DNA of 64,000 nt from Bin87 sp965116565. GTDB lineage: Bacteria > Chloroflexota > Dehalococcoidia > Lucifugimonadales > UBA3495. Below the pieces are notes generated by a model. The model had not been told where the DNA came from. It made no database searches and worked only from the letters and a program-made list of their open reading frames with translations. Numbering within the stretch: the stretch's first letter is position 1; each line of letters opens with the position of its first letter. A program made the translations under genes and the position numbers. The stretch covers positions 2,542,001 to 2,606,000 of the forward strand of contig OZ220699.1 of NCBI GenBank assembly GCA_965116565.1. Reading direction: 5' to 3'. Shown piece after piece: positions 32,155 through 40,989 of the stretch.

Positions 32155-34221
32155 TCATGTTATCACAGCGGCGTTGGGGGCCTCCCCGGGCAGCTCCCGG
32201 CGGACCGCTTCGGCAAGGCTTTCCGCCGCCAGGTCGTCCAGCTTGATGCACCTCGCTGACATGGAATCAGCGATGCCGTCAGCCAACCCCAGCTTGATGA
32301 AATCCTGCTCAGTGTCCACCACGACCGCGGGAATCTTGGCGTCGGCGATGGTGCGGGACAGGTTCTGCACTTCCGGGTCGGTAGTTGTCAACTGAGTCAA
32401 CTGCTCACCCCCGAGCGAGACGTTGGCGCGCCCGTCAGACAACAGCACCAATAATGGGAGGATGTCCCGGTCTTTTAACCGTTCGGTTTCCAGAGTCTCC
32501 ATCGCAACGTACAACGCGCGCGCCAATGGTGTCCGTCCCCCGGTCGGCATTTCCTGCAGGCACCACTGCGCCATTTCAACGCTCCCGGTGGGTGGCAGCA
32601 ACAGTTCGGCTCCGGTGCCCCGGAACGCGATAAGCCCCACGCGGTCGCGGCGCTGATACGCATCGAGGAGCAACGACATCACGGCGCCTTTCACTGCGAC
32701 CATGCGACGCTGCGCTCCCATGGAACCGCTGGCGTCGACTACGAACAGGATCAAGGAACCGGTGTTGGTCTCACGGATTTTCTCGCGCACGTCCCAAGGT
32801 TCAATGAGCAGCGCCGGAGAATCGTCGCCGGCCGATTGGCGGCGGGAATGCTGGTAAGGTGCGGCAGCTCGCAACGTGGCATCGATCGCCAGGTCAGTCG
32901 CCGGTCCTTCCGGGACGCGCGCGGCTACGTAGCGGCCAACTGAGGATCCACTGACGGTAGTGGCCCGCCGTCCGGATGATTTCCTCGCCCTGCGATCCGG
33001 GGGCTGCACCTTGAGGTTCTGGACGGCGTAAGGGTCGCCGATTTCGAACCACTCCTCGCCGAGGGCCGTTTCGTCCGGTTCCTCAGGCTCGGTGTTGGGC
33101 GGGTCGGGCTCTCTATCGCTATCGTCGCCGGGGTCGTCGTTCTGCGACTCGTCGTTGGCGGACGGTTCCCGGTTGCGTTGTTGGTTTTGGAAGTCCTCCA
33201 ACATGTTATCCAACTGCTCGGTGACCAGATGCGGCTGCTGGAACGGCTGGCGCCTCTGACGATGCAGGAGGGCCATCAACGCGGCCTCGCGCACGTCTTC
33301 GACATCCACGACGGTCCGACCCTCGTAGGCTGCGATGGTGCTGGCCGTCTTGTACATTACGATGTCGCCACGCAAGCCGTCGACTTGATACTCGGCGCAG
33401 ATGTCAGTGATCAGCTCCAGGATCTCGTCCGGGACCGTTACGTCGGGAAGCAAACGCTGGCTGGATAACAATCGGTCTCGTTCTGCCTGCTCGGCGTCGG
33501 CCCATCCGTCCATGAAGTCGAAGGGCGCTGCCTCGAATGCCATGCGCCGGCGGACGACTTCCCGCCTTTCCTCCGGTTGGAAAACACCGTCCACCTCTAC
33601 GGCCAGACCGAACCGGTCCAGCAACTGCGGGCGCAGATCTCCCTCTTCGGGGTTCATAGTGCCGACCAGCATGAACTCCGCGCCGTGGCTGACGGAAATG
33701 CCCTCGCGCTCGACGTAGTTGCGTCCCATGGCCGCGGCGTCCAGCAAAACGTCGACCAGATGGTCATTGAGGAGGTTTACCTCGTCGATGTAGAGGATGC
33801 CCCGGTGGGCCGTCGCGATGAGACCGGGCTCGAAGTTCTTTTCGCCGGACTTGATGGCTTGCTCGATGTCCAACGACCCGACCAGGCGGTCCTCGGTGGC
33901 GCCAACAGGGAGATCTACGATGCGGACCTGACGTGCCGACGGATTACCGGATAGCCCGGCCTGCTGGCACAACTGGCAGACCTCCTGGGGTGCACCTGGT
34001 GGGCAACTATATGGACAACCGGGAACCACCGGAACTTCCGGCAGCAACGCGGCCAGCGAGCGTACGGCGGTGCTTTTGGCCGTGCCCTTTTTGCCACGCA
34101 CTAGCACGCCGCCGATGCGGGGATTGATGGCGTTGAGCAGCAACGCGCGTTTCATCGACGTTTGGCCGACGATGGCGGTGAAAGGGAATCGCGGTTCCCG
34201 TCCGACTGTGGGTTGGGTCAT
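32155..34221 (-). CDS. Fused ChlI/ChlD-type chelatase subunit (cobaltochelatase partner of CobN)
   Basis: 688 residues from ATG 34221; a GTG two codons upstream is possible. Residues ~10-330 are a BchI/ChlI AAA+ domain: Walker A VRGKKGTAKST, a cysteine cluster CPYSCPPGAPQEVCQLCQQ, Walker B GILYIDEVNLL, sensor VGTMNPEEGDLRPQLLDRFGL. A ~100-residue acidic/Pro linker follows (NDESQNDDPGDDSDREPDPP). The C-terminal ~200 residues are a von Willebrand A domain with the MIDAS motif VVDASGSMG...T...LSDGR. Such fusions energise metal insertion by the large chelatase subunit. With cobN in the same operon, the metal is Co2+ for cobalamin rather than Mg2+ for chlorophyll. The Cys cluster could bind a Zn or Fe-S centre. 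Confidence 0.92.
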   Translation of the reverse strand: MTQPTVGREPRFPFTAIVGQTSMKRALLLNAINPRIGGVLVRGKKGTAKSTAVRSLAALLPEVPVVPGCPYSCPPGAPQEVCQLCQQAGLSGNPSARQVRIVDLPVGATEDRLVGSLDIEQAIKSGEKNFEPGLIATAHRGILYIDEVNLLNDHLVDVLLDAAAMGRNYVEREGISVSHGAEFMLVGTMNPEEGDLRPQLLDRFGLAVEVDGVFQPEERREVVRRRMAFEAAPFDFMDGWADAEQAERDRLLSSQRLLPDVTVPDEILELITDICAEYQVDGLRGDIVMYKTASTIAAYEGRTVVDVEDVREAALMALLHRQRRQPFQQPHLVTEQLDNMLEDFQNQQRNREPSANDESQNDDPGDDSDREPDPPNTEPEEPDETALGEEWFEIGDPYAVQNLKVQPPDRRARKSSGRRATTVSGSSVGRYVAARVPEGPATDLAIDATLRAAAPYQHSRRQSAGDDSPALLIEPWDVREKIRETNTGSLILFVVDASGSMGAQRRMVAVKGAVMSLLLDAYQRRDRVGLIAFRGTGAELLLPPTGSVEMAQWCLQEMPTGGRTPLARALYVAMETLETERLKDRDILPLLVLLSDGRANVSLGGEQLTQLTTTDPEVQNLSRTIADAKIPAVVVDTEQDFIKLGLADGIADSMSARCIKLDDLAAESLAEAVRRELPGEAPNAAVIT

Positions 34222-34233
34222 GAGCACATCGGG

Positions 34234-35019
34234 TCAGGCGGCAGCCACGGGCGAGTGGGGATAGGCGTGCACATCGCGGTAGCGGTACAGGCGGTAACCG
34301 ATGGTGGCGAAAGCGATGCCCATCCACAGCAGGAAGTGGCCGCCGGCGGTGAAGGTCCGGAACATTATGGTGAGTTCGGGCGGGAGCCAGTCGGGCGTGG
34401 CGTCGCGAACGCTCGGAAGGGCGAAGGCGATCAGGAGCGCAACCGCGGCGTAGGCCACGCCGATGCCAGCGTATCGCAGCCAGCGTCCCGAGCCTACCGC
34501 CGAGCGATTGACCAGCCCGACCCCGTAGATGACGAGAGCCGCGGAAATGGCGGAAACAGCCATGAACATGAACTGGAACCCTTGGCGTGCCAACAGGGAA
34601 GACTCGTCGCCGATGCCGGGCGGGTTCAACGGGAACTTGATCTGGGTGTACATGGATATGGCCCAAAAACCCAGCAACCCGGCGACCGCAGCCCACGCCC
34701 ATGGATTCCATCCCGGTGCAGCGTTGCGAGTAAGATGGTAAAAGCCGGTGAAAATCGCGCCAAAAAGGATGCCTATAACTGCGAGTCCCAGGCTCATGCC
34801 AATCCGTTGACCTCCCAGCGACGTCGCAAACGCCAGCGGCAACGGATCCTCATCTTCGGCAAAAGCCAGTTGCTCGGCACAACCGGCGCGCTCAATGTCG
34901 CATCCCTCCAGAGCAATCGCCCACTCCATTACCGGGACATTGAATATGTTCATGTAGGCCGCAACTACCAGGCCTACGATGACTCCCATAGCAAGCGCGG
35001 TCGGTAGAATACGCGTCAT
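34234..35019 (-). CDS. cbtA: CbtA-family predicted cobalt transporter
   Basis: 261 residues from ATG 35019, preceded by TGGAGGT 6 nt upstream. About six hydrophobic segments occur (MTRILPTALAMGVIVGLVVAAYMNIF at the N-terminus, then four or five further). A conserved periplasmic-type loop (CDIERAGCAEQLAFAEDEDPLP) holds two Cys, and the end is His/Tyr-rich (YRDVHAYPHS). CbtA, together with the small CbtB, was predicted as a B12-regulated cobalt uptake pair because the two recur downstream of cobalamin riboswitches. The linkage here to cbtB, cobN and a B12 riboswitch fits that exactly. Transport by CbtAB has not, to my knowledge, been shown for this lineage. Confidence 0.9.
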   Translation of the reverse strand: MTRILPTALAMGVIVGLVVAAYMNIFNVPVMEWAIALEGCDIERAGCAEQLAFAEDEDPLPLAFATSLGGQRIGMSLGLAVIGILFGAIFTGFYHLTRNAAPGWNPWAWAAVAGLLGFWAISMYTQIKFPLNPPGIGDESSLLARQGFQFMFMAVSAISAALVIYGVGLVNRSAVGSGRWLRYAGIGVAYAAVALLIAFALPSVRDATPDWLPPELTIMFRTFTAGGHFLLWMGIAFATIGYRLYRYRDVHAYPHSPVAAA

Positions 35020-35235
35020 GATTGACCTCCAGTGAATTGCTGTCTGCGCAGGTTTATAGGCCACAAAAGTTGCGACCTCGTCGAAAACGGCTAAACCGAT
35101 CAGGCAGATTCACAGCGCACTCCTCCCGACGCTACGGCAGCGTCCGCGCGGCGAAACTCGCCGATGCTGAGCCGGTTTCTCACCGGACTCAGGAAACGGG
35201 GCCCGAAGTCGCACGACGCCGGGCCCGATCAAGGC

Positions 35236-35436
35236 TTAGTGACACATGAACGCGACGTGGCGCGCGTGGTGGAAGAACTCGTGGACGGTGTTCAGGATGC
35301 CCGGGGCTCCGACGGAAGCCGCGTGGACGCCACCGTCGACGTAACCGACCATGTACAACCCGATGGCCCCGAGGACAAGCCACGGCGCCCATGCAGCGGT
35401 GTCGGTAGCGGACAGGAAACGGTTGATCATACCCAT
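35236..35436 (-). CDS. cbtB: CbtB-family cobalt transporter small subunit
   Basis: 66 residues from ATG 35436, with AGAGGAG upstream; the longer frame before it is not coding. One membrane helix (WAPWLVLGAIGLYMVGYV) is followed by a C-terminal His-rich metal motif (VHEFFHHARHVAFMCH). This is the standard CbtB architecture: a single span with a terminal His box thought to bind cobalt. It lies 216 bp upstream of cbtA on the same strand. Confidence 0.9.
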   Translation of the reverse strand: MGMINRFLSATDTAAWAPWLVLGAIGLYMVGYVDGGVHAASVGAPGILNTVHEFFHHARHVAFMCH

Positions 35437-35550
35437 TTTTTGTACTCCTCTTGTCTCGATGGGCGCACAGGTCTCATCAAGGGGGCATTTTAGTACCAGA
35501 TAGCCGGCCGCACAATACCGGCGGTCCGACAATATCGGCGGAATAGCCAA

Positions 35551-35961
35551 TTAGCGTTCTACGAATATAAGGTCGTCCTCCTTCCCGACCCAGCGGTCGC
35601 GAGCCTCTTCGAATGCTCGCAGTTTCTCCGGTTGCAATTCGGTGCGCTTTTCGTTTTCGTCCAGGTATGGATTGGGAAAATAGCATCGCACCAGGGTGTC
35701 GTCCCAGTTATGCGAAAACCGCACGTAATAGGATTTCAGGTCGCCATGACTGGTGGCCTCAACGAACTGGATGCCATCGATCTGTTCCAGCTGCAGATGG
35801 AAGTGCCAGTTGTCAGCCTCAATCGTAGCCCAGCCGTTGTGCACTTCGGGTTCCTTGATGCCGTGAGCGTGATTCTCACTGACCGTGGACCCTCCACCGA
35901 CTACCCACATCATCTGCGCGTCGCTTGTCAATTCCCTGAGCAATTCCAGAGCGTATTCCAT
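35551..35961 (-). CDS. Cobalamin-locus protein of unknown function
   Basis: 136 residues from ATG 35961, preceded by GCAGGAGGGTG; the start is 16 bp past the cobN stop, so the gene belongs to the operon. The protein is soluble and mixed alpha/beta. A central segment GWATIEADNWHFHLQLEQIDGIQFVEA followed by SYYVRFSHNWDDTLVRCYFPNPYLDENE faintly resembles the ChuX/HutX haem-iron protein fold, with several His (HAHG, WHFH) that could bind metal or tetrapyrrole. That likeness is by eye only. Lying between cobaltochelatase and the CbtBA transporter, it may handle cobalt or a corrin intermediate. Confidence 0.75.
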   Translation of the reverse strand: MEYALELLRELTSDAQMMWVVGGGSTVSENHAHGIKEPEVHNGWATIEADNWHFHLQLEQIDGIQFVEATSHGDLKSYYVRFSHNWDDTLVRCYFPNPYLDENEKRTELQPEKLRAFEEARDRWVGKEDDLIFVER

Positions 35962-35977
35962 CGCATCACCCTCCTGC

Positions 35978-38900
35978 TCATGTTCCGGATGCGGGGTCCC
36001 GCATCGGGTTGGCTTCTTGCCGGGCCTCAATATCAGTCTCGAGGTCCAGGTACATCTGACGCAGTTGTTCGAGCATCTCCGGCGGCGGATTTTCCCACAG
36101 TCCGCGCTGCACCGCTTCCAGCAGTCTCTCGACAATTCCCCGCAAAGCCCACGGGTTGCTCTGTCGAAAGAACTGTTGCATTTCTGGATTCAGGACGTAT
36201 TCCTCGGTTACGTCCTCGTACATCCAGTCCTCGATGACCTGCGCGGTGGCGTCGTAGCCAAACATGTAGTCGACCGTGGCCGCCAACTCGAAAGCGCCCT
36301 TGTAACCGTGGCGTTGCATGGATTGCATCCACTTGGGGTTGACCACGCGACTGCGGAACACGCGGCGCGCTTCGTCCTGCAAATCCCTGACGCGGGCCCG
36401 GGTAGGATCGCTGCTGTCTCCGAAGAACTGGCGCGGGTTGCGCCCGGTGAGCGATCGAACAGTGGCGATCATGCCGCCGTGATACTGCATGTAGTCGTCG
36501 CTGTCGAACACATCATGCTCGCGATTGTCCTGGTTCTTGGCGGCGATGACGATCTGGCCGAACCGGGTGCGGAATTCGTTGCGGGCGGTTACACCGAAAT
36601 CCTGGCGCGAATATGCGTATCCGCCCCATGCCGTATAGACCTCGGCTAGGTCGTGCACCGATTCCCAGTTGCGCTCGTCCAGGACACCAAGAATGCCGGC
36701 CCCGTATGAACCCGGCTTGCTGCCGAAAATGCGAAACAGGGCGGGGTCGCCGGAACTTTCGGTGGTCGCATCAGCGGGCTCAGAGGCCCTGCTTTCGGCG
36801 TCTTCGCGCATGTGTTTGACGATGAAGTTGCGTTCGGAAGGTTCGTCCTGGGCGGCCGCCAGAGCAACGGCTTGGTCGATCAGGTAGATGAGGTTCGGGA
36901 AAGCGTCCCGGAAGAACCCGCTGATGCGGACGGTGACATCGATTCGCGGCCGCCCCAGTTCTTCCAGGGCGATGACCTCCAGGCCGCTCACTCTGCGGCT
37001 TTCGGCCTGCCACACCGGCTTGACGCCCAGCAGGTACAGGATCTGGGCTATGTCGTCACCGTGGGTGCGCATGGCGGAGGTACCCCACACGACGACGCCG
37101 ACCATTTCCGGATACCCGCCCTCTTCATCGAGGTATTTTTGCAATAGTGCGTCGCCCAGCGCCTTGCCGACATCCCATGCGGTGGGAGACGGCAGAGCGC
37201 GAGGGTCCACCGAGTAGAAATTTCGGCCGGTGGGCAGCACGTTCACCATGCCGCGGGTGGGAGCCCCCGATGGTCCGGGCGGGACAAATCGTCCCTCGAG
37301 TCCTCTGAGCAGGTTGTCGATTTCGTCGGTGGTGCGCAGCAACGATGGGTAGATATGCTGACCGACGTAGGTCAAAACACTTTCCGTACGTGCGTCTTGT
37401 TTACCCAGGACATCAGACACCACACCCGGCACGAGTCCCTCTGCGAACCCATCGTCGCACAACCGTTGATATGCCTGCCGGCAAAGATTCTCCAGGGATT
37501 CAATCACATCGCCCGCGTTACGCACCGGCACGTCGCACTCATGATTGGTCAGAACGGAGGGCGTGCTGCCGTTGACTGGGGCCGCCGGGTTCTCCAGCAA
37601 GGCGTAGTAGTCGTAGCCCAACGCTTCGGCGAAAGCGCGGCGGAGGCTTGGAATCGCGCCGTTATCGAGCCGGGTCAAGGCGCACAAGAGCCCCACCATT
37701 TGTTCGGCCGTGGGAGGCTCGCCGAGGGTGTGCAACCCGTCTTTAATCTGAGCGTCTTTGATTTCACAGAGGTAGCCGTCGATTTCAAGCATGAACTCGC
37801 CGAAATCGTCGGGTTGCTCGTCAACACCCAGGTCCCGGTGCAACTCCGCCTGCTGAACCATCTCCCAAATTTGCGCTTCCAATGTGGGAAGTTTGCCAGG
37901 ATCGAGCGTCTGACATTGGTAATGCTCGTCCATCAACTGCTCCAGTTTGGCTATGTCGCCGTAGGAGTCAGCGGTGGTCATGGGCGGGATCAGGTGGTCG
38001 ATGATGGTGGCGTGAGTGCGGCGCTTGGCCTGGGTGCCTTCTCCCGGGTTATTGACGATGAAAGGATAGAACAGTGGCAGATCGTCCAGCGCCACTTCCG
38101 GATAACAGGCTGCTGACAGGCCGACGCCCTTGCCGGGGAGCCACTCGAGGGTTCCGTGCTTGCCGATGTGGATCATGGCGTCGGCCTGGAACACGTCTCG
38201 CAGCCAACGGTAATATGCGATGTAATGGTGCGTCGGGGTGAGGTCGGGGTTGTGGTACACCGAGATCGGGTTCTCTCCGAAACCACGGGGAGGTTGCAAA
38301 CCCACGAACACATTGCCCATTGGCAAGCCCGCGATGGCTAGTTGGTCTCCCGTGCGGTACACTTGGCCCGGCGGGTCGCCCCATGCTTCAAGCAACTCGT
38401 CCCGCACCGACTCCGGGAATCCTGCGAACCAACGCGCGTATTGCCGTCGGTCAGCATGACCGGCGGCGAGTCTCAACTGCTCCTCGGTAAGCGTGTCCGT
38501 GTCGTTGCTGCAACGGGCGATCATGCGTTGCACCAACTCGTCACCGTCCTGCGGGATGTCCTCGACCCGGTATCCGGCAGACTTGAGAGCGTGGAGCAGG
38601 TTTATCGCGGATGCCGGTGTGTCGAGACCCACCGCGTTACCGATGCGCGCATCTTTCGTGGGATAGTTGCTCAGTATGATGGCGATGCGCTTGTCCCCGT
38701 TGACTTTGCGACGGAGGGTCGCGTGGCGGGCCGCCAACCTGGACAGATAATCCATGCGGTCGGGCTCTGCTACGTAACGCTGCATGCGTCCCGCGGAAAG
38801 GCTTTTTGCGGAAGCGCTCGTCTCTTCCTTGAATGACACCGGGACCGTGATGATGCGCCCGTCGAACTCAGGGAACGCGACGTTCATGGCGGTGTCGATG

Positions 38901-39874
38901 GGGCCGAGACCCAGCGAGCTTTCTTGCCATTCCGAGCGGCTGCCAGTGCTCACGATCCCCTGGATTATCGGCACATCCAGTTGGTCCAGCATTTCCTGCG
39001 ACCAGCCGGTGGCAACGGTCGCCCCGGTTCCGCCCTGCTGGTGATCGAGGTCGCTCATGGCAAGGCCCATCGTGTTTACGATGCAGTCCACCCTGGGAGT
39101 GCCCGTGGCGTCAACCATGTAGTCGGTTAGTGTGTGGCCTCCATGGCCGTCGTCGTCTTCCGGTTGGTGTTTGAGGCTGTACGAAAAGACCGGCAGGACA
39201 TTGACATCCTGCGATTCCAGGCGTCGGATGAGGTCGTCTACGAACGCGAGATTCCCGCTCATCCAGTGGGCCCTGTAGAACAGGACACCTACCGATGGGC
39301 GCCCAACGACGAACCGCCCGCCCACGTAATCGGCTGGGTCGGTCCCCTCCGCCACGTCGGGGTGATACACCCCCTGCCAGGGCATGGGAGCCGGTGCCTC
39401 GTGTCCATAATCGGTACCAAGGTAGGTATCGGCCAGGAACAGGAACAGATTGCGAAAATTCAGGACACCGCCGCGCATAAGGTAGGAGAATACAGTTTCA
39501 ACCTCGGCGACCGGAGCGGTGCAGGCGGTGACCAGATCCTCGTCCCATTCCTGGTGTCCCGGACACGCGATCAGGGGGACGCCATTGGAACGGCAAACCT
39601 CAACCAGCGGATCGAACACGTCGCCCAAGCTGCGTTTCCCCCCAAGGAGACGCAATACGACCGTTGCTGCCTTGCCGGCGGTTTCCAACAATTCGGAGCG
39701 TGCGGATTCAGCAGCTTCTCCCTCGCCTTCCAAAGTTACGGGGTTTACCGCGAAAACGTCCACCGAATCGCCCCAAGGCATGTCGAACAAGGCCCTTTCA
39801 GCGGTAAGGATGTCGGTATCCGCGGTGGTCACCAGCACGATGGTGTCGGTGTCGATGGGAGTCTGTGTGGCCAT
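35978..39874 (-). CDS. cobN: Cobaltochelatase large subunit CobN
   Basis: 1298 residues, normal CobN length. Family blocks include IACPGHQEWDEDL, ISVYHNPDLTPTHHYIAYYRWLRDVFQADAMIHIGKHGTLEWLPGKGVGLSAACYPE (the ALxxxGKHGTxEWLPGK signature) and VVVWGTSAMRTHGDDIAQILYLLGVKPVW. It inserts Co2+ into hydrogenobyrinate a,c-diamide (aerobic route) or a related corrin, driven by the AAA+ partner. Separate CobS/CobT genes are absent; the fused ChlI/ChlD protein four genes downstream is the likely motor. The start is 2 bp after the cbiE stop. Confidence 0.96.
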   Translation of the reverse strand: MATQTPIDTDTIVLVTTADTDILTAERALFDMPWGDSVDVFAVNPVTLEGEGEAAESARSELLETAGKAATVVLRLLGGKRSLGDVFDPLVEVCRSNGVPLIACPGHQEWDEDLVTACTAPVAEVETVFSYLMRGGVLNFRNLFLFLADTYLGTDYGHEAPAPMPWQGVYHPDVAEGTDPADYVGGRFVVGRPSVGVLFYRAHWMSGNLAFVDDLIRRLESQDVNVLPVFSYSLKHQPEDDDGHGGHTLTDYMVDATGTPRVDCIVNTMGLAMSDLDHQQGGTGATVATGWSQEMLDQLDVPIIQGIVSTGSRSEWQESSLGLGPIDTAMNVAFPEFDGRIITVPVSFKEETSASAKSLSAGRMQRYVAEPDRMDYLSRLAARHATLRRKVNGDKRIAIILSNYPTKDARIGNAVGLDTPASAINLLHALKSAGYRVEDIPQDGDELVQRMIARCSNDTDTLTEEQLRLAAGHADRRQYARWFAGFPESVRDELLEAWGDPPGQVYRTGDQLAIAGLPMGNVFVGLQPPRGFGENPISVYHNPDLTPTHHYIAYYRWLRDVFQADAMIHIGKHGTLEWLPGKGVGLSAACYPEVALDDLPLFYPFIVNNPGEGTQAKRRTHATIIDHLIPPMTTADSYGDIAKLEQLMDEHYQCQTLDPGKLPTLEAQIWEMVQQAELHRDLGVDEQPDDFGEFMLEIDGYLCEIKDAQIKDGLHTLGEPPTAEQMVGLLCALTRLDNGAIPSLRRAFAEALGYDYYALLENPAAPVNGSTPSVLTNHECDVPVRNAGDVIESLENLCRQAYQRLCDDGFAEGLVPGVVSDVLGKQDARTESVLTYVGQHIYPSLLRTTDEIDNLLRGLEGRFVPPGPSGAPTRGMVNVLPTGRNFYSVDPRALPSPTAWDVGKALGDALLQKYLDEEGGYPEMVGVVVWGTSAMRTHGDDIAQILYLLGVKPVWQAESRRVSGLEVIALEELGRPRIDVTVRISGFFRDAFPNLIYLIDQAVALAAAQDEPSERNFIVKHMREDAESRASEPADATTESSGDPALFRIFGSKPGSYGAGILGVLDERNWESVHDLAEVYTAWGGYAYSRQDFGVTARNEFRTRFGQIVIAAKNQDNREHDVFDSDDYMQYHGGMIATVRSLTGRNPRQFFGDSSDPTRARVRDLQDEARRVFRSRVVNPKWMQSMQRHGYKGAFELAATVDYMFGYDATAQVIEDWMYEDVTEEYVLNPEMQQFFRQSNPWALRGIVERLLEAVQRGLWENPPPEMLEQLRQMYLDLETDIEARQEANPMRDPASGT

Positions 39875-39876
39875 GG

Positions 39877-40575
39877 TCAGTTGTGCGTATCCGAGGGCCG
39901 AGGGAATACCATGATGGATAGGTCGCTGAAATCATCGGGCAGTTGGGCGCACTGCGCCAGCGTGCCATCCCACCGTTGTTCGTCCGGCAGGGTGAGCCGC
40001 TGGAACACGGTTACGGGTTGTCCTGGGTCCGCCCCATCTTCGATCGCGTTGGCGGCAATCGCCGGGGGCATGAAATCGAACGGCCTGGGCAGCAGAATCA
40101 CGTTGCGCCGACCCTGTCGCAAGGTTTCCACCAGTTCGCCCAGCTCGGACCCTCGGTCCCATCTCTGGTGCAAGGTGATGAACAGGGATTCTTCGAGCGA
40201 GAGTCCGGCGCGAGCACAGGCAATTTGCACGCTGCTGACCCCAGGCACCAGCCTGACGATGTCGGCGCGCCGCCGCACTCGATTGAGCAGTTCCTTGGCG
40301 GACACGTTCAAATCTCCCCAGACGCACACCACGCAGGTCTTGCCCCCTTGCGCCTGCTCCTGGGCGTAGTCTAAAACGGATTCCTGGTCGCGGTAGGCCA
40401 TCGGTCGGACCTCGGCCCCCATGGTGAATCCGGACACCACGTCCAAAACCGTTTTGAAACCCACCACCAGATCGGCGTTCGCCAGCGTCTCCCTGCCCTT
40501 GACGGTAAGGAACTCGGGATCGCCCGGGCCGACTGCCACGACGGTCATCACGGTGCCTGTTTCGGCTGTGGTCAT
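39877..40575 (-). CDS. cbiE: Precorrin-6Y methyltransferase CbiE-type (C5)
   Basis: 232 residues from ATG 40575; an in-frame ATG at 40548 (MTVVAVGPGDPEFLTVKG) is an equally good start by homology. The tetrapyrrole methylase fold is clear: VVAVGPGDPEFLTVKGRETLANADLVVGF, VVCVWGDLNVS, VRLVPGVSSVQIACARAGLSLEESLFITLHQRW and NVILLPRPFDFMPPAIA. It is the C5-methylating half only; no CbiT (C15/decarboxylase) domain is attached. It is the first gene of the riboswitch-controlled operon. The remaining corrin-ring genes are not in this window. Confidence 0.85.
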   Translation of the reverse strand: MTTAETGTVMTVVAVGPGDPEFLTVKGRETLANADLVVGFKTVLDVVSGFTMGAEVRPMAYRDQESVLDYAQEQAQGGKTCVVCVWGDLNVSAKELLNRVRRRADIVRLVPGVSSVQIACARAGLSLEESLFITLHQRWDRGSELGELVETLRQGRRNVILLPRPFDFMPPAIAANAIEDGADPGQPVTVFQRLTLPDEQRWDGTLAQCAQLPDDFSDLSIMVFPRPSDTHN

Positions 40576-40601
40576 GCTATATCCGGTGTACGTGGTAAAT
40601 G

Positions 40602-40632
40602 AAAAACCCTGGCCGATACTCAGTGCCAGGGT
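40602..40632 (-). terminator. Intrinsic terminator, expression platform of the B12 riboswitch
   Basis: On the minus strand CCCTGGC (40625-40631) pairs with GCCAGGG (40607-40613), loop ACTGAGTATCG, followed by TTTTT (40602-40606). It lies between the riboswitch and cbiE, 27 bp before the start codon. This suggests cobalamin-induced premature termination. Confidence 0.85.
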
Positions 40633-40732
40633 CGCGAATCCGGTGTATGACCGGAGGCATTCGTGCCGTGCGAAACGAAAAAGAATGCCTTTGGGAAAGA
40701 CCCTGTTGGGCGCAGAGCGGGATTCCAAGGTA

Positions 40733-40908
40733 TCACCGGGCAGGTCTCCTGGCTTACGGCTCCAAGCCTCTCCGACTCCTTCCCGCATCTCCCAACTCGA
40801 GAGATGTAGTGGCATTTGTCGGTGGGCTCCCCGTTTACAGTGGCGCAACCGCGACGGATTCTCACCGTCTTCCCAATTAAGCCGAACTGGGTATTAGCGC
40901 CCGGTGTC
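40733..40908 (-). promoter_or_regulatory. Cobalamin (B12) riboswitch
   Basis: Read on the minus strand, P1 arms CACCGGGC (40899-40906) and GCCCGGTG (40734-40741) enclose the diagnostic blocks: GGGAAGACGGTGAGAATCCG, GCGCCACTGTAAACGGGGAGC, ATGCCACTA and the B12 box AAGCCAGGAGACCTGCC. It controls cbiE, cobN and the cobalt transport genes through the terminator at 40602-40632. Confidence 0.96.
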
Positions 40909-40947
40909 CAATCTTCAAATTTTTAATTGGTGGCAATCACCACGGAC

Positions 40948-40976
40948 AATGTATCTGCGAGCGACATGGTTGTCAA
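40948..40976 (-). promoter_or_regulatory. Promoter of the cobalamin operon
   Basis: Minus-strand -35 TTGACA (40971-40976), 17-bp spacer, -10 TACATT (40948-40953). The predicted start falls ~30 nt before the riboswitch. The mobile element copy 1, with its target duplication, begins 3 bp upstream of the -35. Confidence 0.8.
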
Positions 40977-40979
40977 CGG

Positions 40980-40989
40980 CATGGAGATG
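40980..40989 (+). repeat. Target-site duplication of element copy 1, left
   Basis: CATGGAGATG, identical (10/10) to 42039-42048 on the other side of the element. Confidence 0.9.

Noticed and set aside
32155..34221. Magnesium chelatase for chlorophyll synthesis
   Set aside because: The neighbouring large subunit is CobN, the operon has a B12 riboswitch and cobalt transport genes, and no other bch/chl gene is present.
39134..40369. 411-codon plus-strand frame opposite cobN/cbiE
   Set aside because: Spans two well-supported genes on the other strand; no motif.
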